Shown here in pieces: positions 35,490 through 45,214 of a DNA stretch of 64,000 nt. The translations under genes were made by a program, and so were the position numbers. The notes under the pieces are model-generated. The model was not told where the DNA came from. It made no database searches and was given only the letters and a program-made list of their open reading frames with translations. Positions within the stretch are counted from its first letter, which is position 1. Each line of letters opens with the position of its first letter. The stretch comes from Pohlia nutans (taxonomy: Eukaryota; Streptophyta; Bryopsida; Bryales; Mniaceae): assembly GCA_022496805.1 (NCBI GenBank), contig CM040090.1, positions 14,192,001-14,256,000 on the forward strand. Direction: 5' to 3'.

Positions 35490-38400
35490 ATGGCGGGGCT
35501 CCGTGGGAGTTCGCAACAGCTTCTGATTGCGTCTGTGAGCCATCTCTCACAACCGAGCTTCGCTGCGAGAGTGGCGAAGGCCAGGAGACCGCTGCTCGTC
35601 GCTGGTCTTGCAAGTTTTGGGCAGAAGCCGTCCACGAAAGCTCTGGAGGTGAGTATTTGATTTGCATTCCGTGATTCTTTTTGCTATTGAATTTGCGGCT
35701 ATGGCGACCGGAACTGCTGTTATGTGCAGATTTTTCAACTTTGTGTTGCAAATGTGCATTAGTACCGGATTGATGGACTCGACAGAACCTAGGGTTTAGC
35801 ATGTAGATTTTCTCAAAGGACCAAGAATTCATGGTTTCAAAATGACAAATTCAATCATTCATAATATGAAAAGTATAATTCAGATGGGACCAAATTTTAT
35901 ATCACAGGAATTCAGTGAAGATCATTTCATGTGTTGATCAATAACACAATAAAATTGAACAAAAGAAACTCCACACAGGACCTACTCTAAAGAACATGAA
36001 GCCCAATATGGGCTTCTTGGTCCTTGAAGGGTTAATTCCGTCTGTGAAATCTTGATGTAGTACTCCCTCCGTCCCAAAGTTATTGTCCAACTTGTTTGCT
36101 TGGTATTTCTTTGAGCCAATTTTATTGATCATATTGTAAGAAACATGATTAAAAAAGGTTCCAAATTATGTCACTAGAATGATTGAAGAACATTGCATGT
36201 GTTCATTGCAACCTAAATAAAATTAGCCACAAGGAAGTATTTTTTTGACCTACTTAAAAAAGCACTTTCAAACATGACTTTCAAACATGACAATAACTTT
36301 GGGACGGAGGGAGTATGAAACACCATGTTACGAGTATGTCATCGTCCTGAGCTTTTACTGCGTGTGTGCAGACTGCTATCCCTGGAGCCTCTGGAAGGTG
36401 AACCTCTTGACATCGTAATTGCAAAGGAGGTGATGAATTATTTTATCTCGTTTTCTCTCTCTGATAGAGCCTTCATTTTTCAGGAGTTTCTGGGGACTCA
36501 TATCACTTGGAGGTAATTCCCCAGGCTGTTCTGTTTCTGCCTCTGTTCGCCCCTTCTTCCCTCATTCAAGCCGCTCTTCCACATTGCGGTATAGCACCAT
36601 GTCCCGGGACGTGGAGGATTTAAAGAAGGATCCTGGTATGGAGAACAGCGACTGGAAAATCAAGATGTTGTATGACGGCGAGTGCCCGCTTTGCATGAGA
36701 GAGGTCACCCACCATCCCATTACTTTTTTTTATTCCTTGGCACAAATTAAAGCAAATTTCATTGCAAAAAGGAAAAAATCACAGCAGATTGTCCATACTC
36801 TTGAGGTGTGAAACATTTTCTTAAATTAAGAAAGATAATGTGCACAAAAGGTAAACAATGTTTATTATGTGACTTGCCACCCAATCATAGAAGTGAGATC
36901 TTGTCCAATAGACAATGGTATCTCCTTCACCCACCAAGCTACACTTTTAGTCCTAGTACCGTCTGTCTACATACGTAGAATATGTACAGACTAACTAGAC
37001 TATTACTTTGGTGTTCTAACTAACTTGGAGTCATAGACTCTTGGTCTATCAATTCCCTCATAAGTAACTTAATCACCATATGAGTAACTTAGGCATAGAC
37101 CCTTGGTCTATGAGTTCCCTCATGAGTAACTTAATTACCACATGAGTAACTTAATTCCAACAACTCTTACATCAATGGGTTATGCTTTAGGGTTACTTTC
37201 TTTTTAACGTGTCTGGTTTGCAACAGGTGAATATGTTGAGAGAAAGGAACAAGAAGTACGGTGCTATCAAGTTCGTAGACATTTGTGCCGACGACTATTC
37301 TGCCGAGGAGAATAACGATATCGACTTTGAGACGGTAAAGTTGTAACGTAACTTCATACGATTCTTATCTTCGTTGTGAGGCTTTGGAGGATTGGCATTT
37401 ACTCTTGCAAAACAAGTGGCTAATTGCAAGTAATTTTCATGTGTCTTTCCATCTAACCCTCTGTACGATCCTTAGTTAATTCTCAGTGATTTGAAACCGT
37501 CTTTATTCCTATACAACATGTTATTATTCTATTAGATATAAGCCTCTAAAAGCCTTTCATTGGTTGTTGTTCATTGGGTTGAAGACTTTTGATGTGTGCA
37601 GGCAATGGGCCGGATCCATGCAATACGTGAAAATGGGGAAGTCTTAACAAATATTTCGGTATGAGCTCTTCTTTCTAAAATTTACGTATTGATTACAAAG
37701 CTCTCAAGTTTGCTCCTTCAGCTTCTTATCAATGATATGGACTGTGCTTTTGATTATGTTTATTATTAAGTTAGATGTGAAACTTAATTAATGAATTGCT
37801 TCTGTTTCTGGTGGTGAAGGCTTTCAGAGCGCTGTATGAAGAAGTGGGACTAGGATGGGTGTATTCTATAACTAACCAAGAGCCGGTACGTTGAGATTCA
37901 TCAACACCTATTGTATCAAATGTCACAAATGAGCTCACAAAGTGCCATGTCTGTTTCTGAAATTACTACACCAAGTCTATGAACATGACTCATTGTGTTC
38001 TTCCCTAATTGTGGATCTTAATACTCTGGTTGCTGGGATCACTTGTATCAGACTGATGGAATTTTTTTATCTTTGTTGCTTTCAGTGGGGAAGCATTTTG
38101 GATAAAGTATACGAGTTCTGGGCCAAGTACCGGTTGCCCATCACAGGTAAAGTATTTCTCTGTTAGCCCCTAAAGGACCAAGAAGTCCGAAATGGGCCTC
38201 ATGTTTTTTTGAATTGGTCTTACATAAACTTCTTTTTGTTTACATTTATTCATTTTTGGACTAACACATGCAATATTCTTCACTGCTTCCAGTGATATAA
38301 AATGTGGTCCCATCTAAATTATATTTTGCACAATATGATTGATTGAATTTGTTATTTTTAAACCGTGAATTCTTGGTCCTTCAGGGTTGAAGTACCTTCT

Positions 38401-38766
38401 GATTTGGGGTTTAGGAATTTATTGGTTGTTTGGGCTTTAACTTCTGCAATTCGTTGTCTCACAGGAAGACCACCCTTGGCTGAAGTTCTTGAGAAGAGGC
38501 GGCAAAAAAAGGTCACCACATTTCCCTTCAGTTTATAGTGTAACGAAACAGAGATTTTCATGTTTGTAGCCTCAATTCCAGTTTCAAGTTTACAGTGTGT
38601 ATAAATGAATGAGCATTCATTTTCATTGCTTCTATATCTATTAATATAATACAGACCTGGAAAATACTACGTGCTGGTTCAAACTAACTCGAGGCGGCGT
38701 GTTTCTTCTGTTCTGCAGGTGGAAGGTGGTAAGAGCATTGCTGATGCAAGGTGCCGCGTGGACTGA
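35490..38766 (+). CDS. DCC-family (DUF393) putative thiol-disulfide oxidoreductase, organelle-targeted
   Basis: Ten exons (35490-35648, 36372-36397, 36484-36512, 36525-36703, 37227-37334, 37602-37658, 37820-37885, 38086-38146, 38465-38511, 38719-38766) join in consistent phase to 259 residues. The first about 90 residues are Ser/Arg/Ala-rich, like a plastid or mitochondrial presequence. The DCC domain follows with the signature YDGECPLC (CxxC of the YDGxCPxC type), then KFVDI, AIRENGEVLTNISAFRALYEEVGLGWVY and YEFWAKYRLPITGRPPL. The two tiny exons (26 and 29 nt) and the 12-nt gap between exons 3 and 4 are unusual. The gap is too short for an intron, so exons 3-4 may be spliced differently, and that part of the presequence is uncertain. 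Introns 1, 4 and 8 carry transposon insertions. The biochemical activity of plant DCC proteins is poorly known. Confidence 0.85.
35810..36035. mobile_element. TTAACCC-family MITE in DCC intron 1
   Basis: The left end is degenerate (TCTCAAAGGACCAAG); the right end CTTGGTCCTTGAAGGGTTAA is intact. The interior is shared with 31890-32127 and 38163-38390. Only 27 bp separate it from the next element. Confidence 0.8.
36063..36313. mobile_element. Intact Stowaway MITE in DCC intron 1
   Basis: Terminal inverted repeats CTCCCTCCGTCCCAAAGTTA / TAACTTTGGGACGGAGGGAG (about 27 bp) are flanked by TA (36061-36062, 36314-36315). It is 251 bp, the Stowaway hallmark set. The central part (about 36126-36215) is clearly related to the interior of the TTAACCC-family copies. 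The right third is duplicated at 4852-4946. Confidence 0.93.
36821..37165. repeat. Dispersed repeat family (TTAAATTAAGAAAGATAATG), copy B, DCC intron 4
   Basis: Colinear with 29384-29655, sharing TTAAATTAAGAAAGATAATG, TTATGTGACTTGCCACCCA and CATAGACTCTTGGTCTATCA. This copy is longer because the CATGAGTAACTTAATTACCA module is repeated. Confidence 0.8.
38163..38390. mobile_element. TTAACCC-family MITE in DCC intron 8
   Basis: The left end TTAGCCCCTAAAGGACCAAG begins 16 bases after the splice donor; the right end is CTTGGTCCTTCAGGGTTGA. It is 228 bp of a 318-bp intron. The interior is the reverse complement of the 31890 and 35810 copies. Confidence 0.85.
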
Positions 38767-38780
38767 TTCCATGTTTTTAG

Positions 38781-39129
38781 TTAACCCTTAAACGTCAAAC
38801 CAAGCCCCATGGGGTTTTTATGAAAGAATAATCTAGAATAAAAGTAGTTTTCGTCAACCAAAACAAGTAAGGATTGGTGCGTTGGAAAGCTACTAAAAAA
38901 GCGAGTTCAATTCTTGATTGTGCCTCATTTGGGAGATTGTGAAATCATCCACAAGCAATCAAAGTAATTGATTTGAATAGGTAGTTGAGATAGTTTTTAA
39001 AAAAGTATTGTAGTGCAACACTGCCGCAGTAGTGGCTGGCCAGCAGAGTGGTTTTTTTTTTTTTTTCTTCAAAAATTTAGATGCCTTTCAAGTTGGCCCG
39101 CTGAGGCCCTCATGACTTTTAAGGGTTAA
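38781..39129. mobile_element. TTAACCC-family MITE just after the DCC stop codon
   Basis: Left end TTAACCCTTAAACGTCAAAC, right end ATGACTTTTAAGGGTTAA. It starts 15 bp after the stop codon, so it probably supplies the 3' untranslated region of the DCC transcript. About 349 bp. Confidence 0.75.
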
Positions 39130-39645
39130 GGTTGATATGTAACATTGTATAGCAGTTCTAGGATTTCACTCTTTGCTACAGTGATGTGGAAACTTTCATC
39201 ACTTTTGATCCCATAAATGATCAAAGTAGCGGAATTCTTGTCACCCTTCAACAACCTTTTTTATCTCGCAAAATATAGTTGGAAAGAAATTTTAATTTTA
39301 GAAAACTAAAAAATATCTAAATCTGGACCCAAAACTCATTCCTCCATGGCTTTATTGCCAAAATATTCATCCATGTTGACCCTTTTTCATCCATTTGAGC
39401 CAATTCTCAATCAATTATCACATATGCATCCCAAATCTAAATGAAAGTGCCGTTTATTTCATTGGTGCAATGGGTTTGAAAAATAATAAATAGATAGAAA
39501 CTCCGGTCCTCTTTCAAAACCGGAATGAATAAAGTGTCTCTTCATCTCACCAATGAATTAGTATCCACCGGACAAAGAGCCATAGGTGAAAGACTCATAA
39601 CATTCAGTAGCCTTTGTGAGTACTGCCTCCCTCCAACAGAATTTT

Positions 39646-39700
39646 GTGGAATATCCCACATCATTTCATCCCCTAATGAAATGATGTGGGATATTCCACA
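39646..39700. repeat. Perfect 25-bp-stem hairpin
   Basis: TGTGGAATATCCCACATCATTTCAT-type arms (25 bp each, 39646-39670 and 39676-39700) are separated by a loop of a few bases. It is probably a remnant of a miniature inverted-repeat element; no target duplication was identified. Confidence 0.7.
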
Positions 39701-39723
39701 TCAAATTAGTAGCTACGTGGCAT

Positions 39724-40271
39724 TAACCCTTTAGCGCGTCGGCGTCCAGAATCTGGACGCCGGATGAATTTGAGCAGCTCGATTTCTGTAGGTACCGGAT
39801 GTTTTTCATCCATTTTTTATTTTTTTTCATTCTTGTGCTAGTTGAATACCATTTGTACGGTATGGATCTTCCAAATAAGATAATGTGAATTTTTGAAAAA
39901 TTACAAAAGTGATTAATGTCACGTTTCAATCTTAGTTCAAAAAGAAAGACCTTAAATATGATTTTCCATAGTACGTAGAATCAAATAATGGAAACCATAC
40001 CATCTCGTAGTGCATGTCATTCTAATTTCATTACAATATTTTTAAATTGTTTTGTGTTAATTTTGGATTTTTAATTGAATTTCAAGAGAAAACCTTGCAA
40101 ATTTACTTTAAAAATATTAATAATAAATATGATGAATCCAACCGTACGGATGTTATCTACACATTGACATTTGCAACTTTGTTTTGTACATCAACTCCAT
40201 TTCCGTTTTTCATCAACCATTTTATAATAAATCTTTGAAAACAGTGTTGAATCGGGACGGTAAAGGGTTAA
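39724..40271. mobile_element. TTAACCC-family MITE
   Basis: Left end TTAACCCTTTAGCGCGTC, right end GACGGTAAAGGGTTAA, about 548 bp. The interior matches the reverse complement of 42274-42809 (ATACCATCTCGTAGTGCATG block), showing two long copies of one subfamily. Confidence 0.8.
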
Positions 40272-40732
40272 GCAAGAGCAAGCAACCATGGTGCACAGTA
40301 ATCGAAAGCACAATTCGAGAGTGTTTTTTCATTGTTTATTTGATTGATTCTCAACTCAACAGTGTTTCGTCATCGTTTATTTGATTCAATAGTTCATTCA
40401 ATTAGAAATCACTGGTCACTCTGTATATAAAGGTGGATGAAACTTAAAAGGCAATCTCTTTGAAGGCTACTGAGTACTGAATGTTATGCTTGGGAGAGTA
40501 GACACTGTTTGAAAAATGAGAAAAATCCCTGGTCTCCGATATCCGTCAGGGAGTGCGAAACTCATCCAAGTCTCATCCAAGCCTCATCCAGGCCTCATCC
40601 AACGCCTTCTCTCTCGCCTTATCCGAAACTAAGGCTCTGTAATGGAACGCTCAGCAGGAATGGCGAAGCCCTTGGTTCTGTTCTGAAAGCGCTGGACGAC
40701 CTCGCGCTCAATTTTCCTTTCGCAATTTGGCA

Positions 40733-41353
40733 ATGGCGATGGCGACCTCGATGGCGTCGCCCGCGCTCTTGCCCTCGTTCGAAGGACTGCGTGCTGCTCA
40801 ACCCGCCACCAAATCCTCGTCCGCTTCCTCGTCCTCTTCCGCGCCCACTACTACGAGCTACCAGGCGCTGTCCGTGGTGGCGGACAAGCGCGTGCAGAAG
40901 CGGCGGCAGGTGATCTTGACGGAGGACGTGCAGTACCTGGGCAAGACGGGCGCGCTGCTGGCCGTGAAGACGGGCTACTTCCGCAACTTCCTGTACCCGC
41001 AGGGCAAGGCGCGGCTGGCGACGCCGGAGATTCTCAAGGCCATCCGCGTGGAGGAGGTGCGGAAGGAGGAGGAGCGGAAGGCCGTGAAGGCGCAGGCGGA
41101 GAGCGTGGCGCGGACGCTGCAGAGCGCGGGCTTGCTGACCATCCGGCGCAAGAAGGGCGGGCAAGGGAAGCAAATCTTCGGGTCCGTGACGTCGCAGGAC
41201 GTGGTGGACATCATCCGGGCCAACACGAAGCAGGAAGTGGACAAGCGCGAGGTGACGGTGCCGGAGGTTCGGGAGGTCGGGCAGTACGTGGTGGAGATCA
41301 AGCTGCACCCCGAGGTCGTTGCGCAGGTCAAGATCAACGTCATCGGACAGTAG
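40733..41353 (+). CDS. RPL9: Plastid 50S ribosomal protein bL9 (copy 2)
   Basis: A single uninterrupted ORF of 206 residues. It differs from the copy at 34405-35022 by a handful of residues, mostly in the Ser-rich transit peptide (one extra Thr) plus one Met/Leu change in the C-terminal half. Nucleotide identity is very high even at synonymous positions. Homology between the copies runs from about 30 bp upstream of the ATG to about 14 bp after the stop, then stops abruptly. This copy is on the opposite strand, 5.7 kb away. Its function is the same as copy 1, as a plastid large-subunit rRNA-binding protein. The abrupt limits and absence of introns in both copies suggest a compact duplication, perhaps RNA-mediated, or gene conversion. 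Confidence 0.95.
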   Translation: MAMATSMASPALLPSFEGLRAAQPATKSSSASSSSSAPTTTSYQALSVVADKRVQKRRQVILTEDVQYLGKTGALLAVKTGYFRNFLYPQGKARLATPEILKAIRVEEVRKEEERKAVKAQAESVARTLQSAGLLTIRRKKGGQGKQIFGSVTSQDVVDIIRANTKQEVDKREVTVPEVREVGQYVVEIKLHPEVVAQVKINVIGQ

Positions 41354-41469
41354 CGAATTCCTTAACCCTAAACCCTCGATGATGCTGCTCAATGGTACTC
41401 ACATTTCTTCATTCTTCCATAGCTTTCTTAGGTCAGAAACCATGTCGAAGTCTGCAGACTTGTCTTTCT

Positions 41470-41870
41470 TAGCTTACTGTAGGAATTGAGTGTTTCTCAG
41501 AGCATTTTTGTGGAATATTTTTTATGAATTTTGTATCAAAGCCATCAATACTTGGACCTGACTGGTGGATGAAAGGGTCTTGATGTTTGCATTGAATATG
41601 TCCAAGTGTGAAGACTGCTTTAGCCCACTGTAGCAATTGAGATTTTCTCAGAGCGACTTTGTTGAATATTTTTTATGAATTTTGTATCAAAGCTATCGAT
41701 ACTTGGGCGTATGAAAGGGTCCTCAGATGGTCATGTTTGCATTGAGGATGTCCAAGGGTGAAGACTGCTTGACTGTAGGAATTGAGAAGTTGTTTGGAGT
41801 AGTTTTTCCTCTTTTTATGCATTTTTTTTATCAAAGCTATCAATGTTTGGACGTGACTGGCATACCTTAT
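41470..41870. repeat. ~150-bp tandem repeat (about 2.6 copies) downstream of bL9c copy 2
   Basis: TGTAG(G/C)AATTGAG, TTTTTTATGAATTTTGTATC, CAAAGC.ATC and GTCCAAG.GTGAAGACTGCTT recur at about 41475, 41629 and 41774 (third copy shortened). The array begins within the likely 3' untranslated region. Confidence 0.8.
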
Positions 41871-42273
41871 CCCTCTGCTTGATGAAAATATTTTGATGGG
41901 TGAGGAGGTCTTGAATTTTTGTTGAGGTTCTAGATTACAACCTAATGCTAGTCGGTTGCTAAGCAGTACTAAAGTGTGATGAGGATTAAATGGGAGCTTG
42001 GTTTCTTTCAATTGTCAACTTCCTAGTTCGTCAGTACTGAAATTGTCATGGTTTTGTAAATCTACACCATGCAAAACCTAGACCTCTAGTCTAGTGCACT
42101 TTAAGTAACAACTTAACCTTTCCTTTACATCCATGTGCATAACGACTGAGTTGTGAACTTCCACAAGAGAGACGGAACTCCAATTCTATTTATAAAGTAA
42201 CTATTCAGTATCCTCAATTTTAGAGAGAACTTCAATTCTATTCAGAGAGTAACTATTACCCTCAATTTAGCTC

Positions 42274-42809
42274 TTAACCCTGTAACGTCCCAGTTCAACA
42301 CTGTTTTCAAAAATTCGTTATAAAATGTTTGATGAAAGCCGAAACTGGAGTTGATGTACAAAGAAATGTCAATGTGAAGATCACATCTGTGCGGTTGGAT
42401 TTATCATATATTTCTTTAATATTTTTTTATTGATTTTGCAAGGTTTTCTCTTGAAAATCAATTAAAAATCATGAATTAACAGATTTTTTTTTTAAATTGT
42501 GATGAAATTGGAATAACATGCACTACGAGATGGTATAGTTTCTATTATTTGATTCTACTTATTTTGAAAAATCATCTTTAAGGTCTCACTTTTTGAACTA
42601 AGAATGAAACTTGACATAAACTACTTGTGTTGTTTTTTCAAAAATCATAATAACCTATTTTGGAAATCAAAACCGTACAAAGGATAGTCAACTTGTACAA
42701 GAATCATGAGAAATTTTGGTGGATGAAAATTGTCCAGTTTGGATTGAATTCAAACAGTCAAAATCTGTTCAACGTCCAAATATTGAACGTAGGTGCTTGA
42801 AAGGGTTAA
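42274..42809. mobile_element. TTAACCC-family MITE, abutting the next copy
   Basis: Left end TTAACCCTGTAACGTCC; right end AGGTGCTTGAAAGGGTTAA. Its last TTAA (42806-42809) is also the first TTAA of the element that follows. Interior homologous to 39724-40271 in reverse. Confidence 0.75.
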
Positions 42810-43229
42810 ACGTCAAACCAAGCTTGATGGGCTTATTTAACAAAGGATCATCAAGAAACCTTTAGCTACAAGAGACCATTTTTTGAATGAAAAAGTATAT
42901 CGGAAGGAGGAAAGAATTACGAGTTGAGATTCTTCCCGATCGTGCTCGAGGAGCAGGAGTTGTGATACAAATTGATCAAAGATTCTTAAGAGAAAGGGGG
43001 CCCAAAGATGGGTAGCTGTGGGAGAGATGAGTCAATGAGAACATGGAGATGAGAGGGTTAGAAAGAGCATAAGGAGATGAGCTCAACAAGAATAGGGAGA
43101 TCTAAAGCTTGGAGGCTCACACATGTCACATACACAATTTCCAAGGGTGGAAGGCAGTCACCTTGAAGTTCAATTTTTTTGAAAGATGTTGGGTTGTTCC
43201 CAAACCACCATTTGACGTTTAAGGATTAA
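42806..43229. mobile_element. TTAACCC-family MITE (AACGTC subgroup), abutting the previous copy
   Basis: Starts TTAAACGTCAAACCAAGC and ends TTTGACGTTTAAGGATTAA. The left terminus has lost the CCC(C/T) motif at the shared junction, as expected if one element inserted at the terminal TA of the other. 424 bp. Confidence 0.65.
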
Positions 43230-45214
43230 GAGAGAACACCAATTCATTTGTAATAGAATTGGTATATATTAAACATTTGATCATTCCAGGTTCCATACAT
43301 TGTTCACATAATGGTAAGATTGACATAAGAGTTACTACGTACTTCTTTTGAGGGTAGACTTTGTATTATCTGATATCATAAATTCACACTACGTTTGAAA
43401 ACACATTGATGAAAAATTGTCTCAAGCAAAGGATTTAGGTAGCATTTCAAAATATTGACTTCTATCAATGTCCTAGTTTTATAAGATTCATATGAATTTA
43501 GTATAAATGGTGATTGAAGATACTTCATGGAATTAATGACATGTAATATCAAATTTGACATTTAATAGAAAAGAGGCTTTTTAAAATGTTTATAATTTTA
43601 AACTAAATAAAAGTATGGATGACAATTGTTGTGGACTTTTGCATACGGTAATGACAAGGAATTCAACATACTGTTTAATTTTGAAAGGTTCGCAGAGCTC
43701 GTTCCAATCAATATGATACAACAATATTCCATTGTATTTGGAATGGTTGTACACCTTCTATGGATTTAAGATCAAAAATGAAGTTAAAATTCATGGCAAC
43801 ATAGTTTTAACAAATGCCAAATAGATGCTAACATATCTACTATACGCAAGGGACTTTTGAGGATTGAAGATCAATAATTATCACAACTAATTTGGATTTT
43901 TTAAAATTTGGATTTTTTAAAATTTGGATTTGTAAAGTAGGAAATGCTAAAAGTGTGTCATTAGGAAGAACAAAGTAGTTTTGTTCCAGTAGCCCTTTGT
44001 CTGGTGGGCATTGGGTCAATAACATTACGAACAGACACTTTATTCAAGTTGGCCTTTGAAAGAGGCCAGAGTTTCTATTTATTTGTGTTATTAAAGTTTG
44101 ATTTGGCTCTTTGGAAGGGTTGCACATCTTAAAAAAATTCCAATAAATCTCCTTTGAAAGACAAATAGAAGTCGCATTCAGCTCATTTTGATTCACATTT
44201 TTGGGAGTCTTATCAAATCAAGTACAATTTTTTGAAGTTGGAGTGGTCTATGGCTCTAAAAATGTTCCCATTGTTTTATGATCACTATAAATACGTTATA
44301 GAATCCAATATCTCCCCTTGTGTTAAGAGATGCTTTTAAAAAGGGGAAAATATGAGCCTCCTACCTTAACTTCTAAAGGATTTATATACAACAAATTTAT
44401 ACAAGATTAGACTATTCAAATCAACCCAAGACTTTTACTATGGCTAAGAGGCATCACTACAAATGCGTAGTGGAATTTATGATTTTTGGGAACCTTGTTG
44501 TACATATTTGAAAATTCACTATGCCTATGAAAAAGCCCAAAATGCAAAGAAATGCCATACATGGTGATTTTTCCATACCACTAATACTTGAAAAGCCCTT
44601 TGAACATATTAGACATTTTTGTGTAATGTAGATACACAAGTCCGCTATATACACATGTAATTTTTTAAACATCAATTGATTTTGAATTGTTGCAAACATT
44701 TAAAGACCTACTACCCTAAAATACTTATTTTTGATTGAGTTTGGAGTTCATAAATATTGATCTTTTGACAAATCTATAGAATGGTATACGTGACCTAAGT
44801 AACTTCATCTTTGAAAACTCAATACAAAGTGTATCAAAAAAATAAAAATAAAATGGAGAGATAACATTTTCAATCACCAAACACTACAAAATATTCCACC
44901 TTGTAAACTAGTTTGTGCCCCCAACTATGTCGTTGGGAATGTGAAGGGGAAACAATTTGAGAGCGAGAGAATCAATGAAGCCTAGTGAGGGTTCCATGGC
45001 GCCCGCGTCGTCCCCTTTCTTCGTTGCCTTGCTCTTCCCAACGCAGACATGATCGCCCTGGCCATGTTCAATCCATCTCTCTTGTGCAAATTTCAATCTA
45101 GAGCATGACCATGAACGCGATGAGGGCGTGAGAGCCGGAGCTTCTTTCTTTTGCGAACAAGCACGACATTTTGCAGCAACATATTCGAAATATTTTGTAG
45201 CTGGCAGGATCGCC

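Larger units (their letters stand above)
39130..40732. other. Spacer between DCC gene and bL9c copy 2
   Basis: AT-rich; holds a perfect short hairpin (39646-39700) and a TTAACCC-family MITE (39724-40271). From 40550 a CTCATCCAAGCCTCATCC run (several tandem copies of about 10 bp, about 40560-40600) marks the bL9c-2 leader. Confidence 0.55.
41871..45214. other. Spacer upstream of the TIM21/Coa1-like gene
   Basis: AT-rich; contains two abutting TTAACCC-family MITEs (42274-43229) and a short 19-bp tandem repeat (TTTGGATTTTTTAAAA, about 43892-43935). No gene-like ORF is seen. GC content rises from about 44930 into the promoter and leader of the next gene. Confidence 0.55.
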
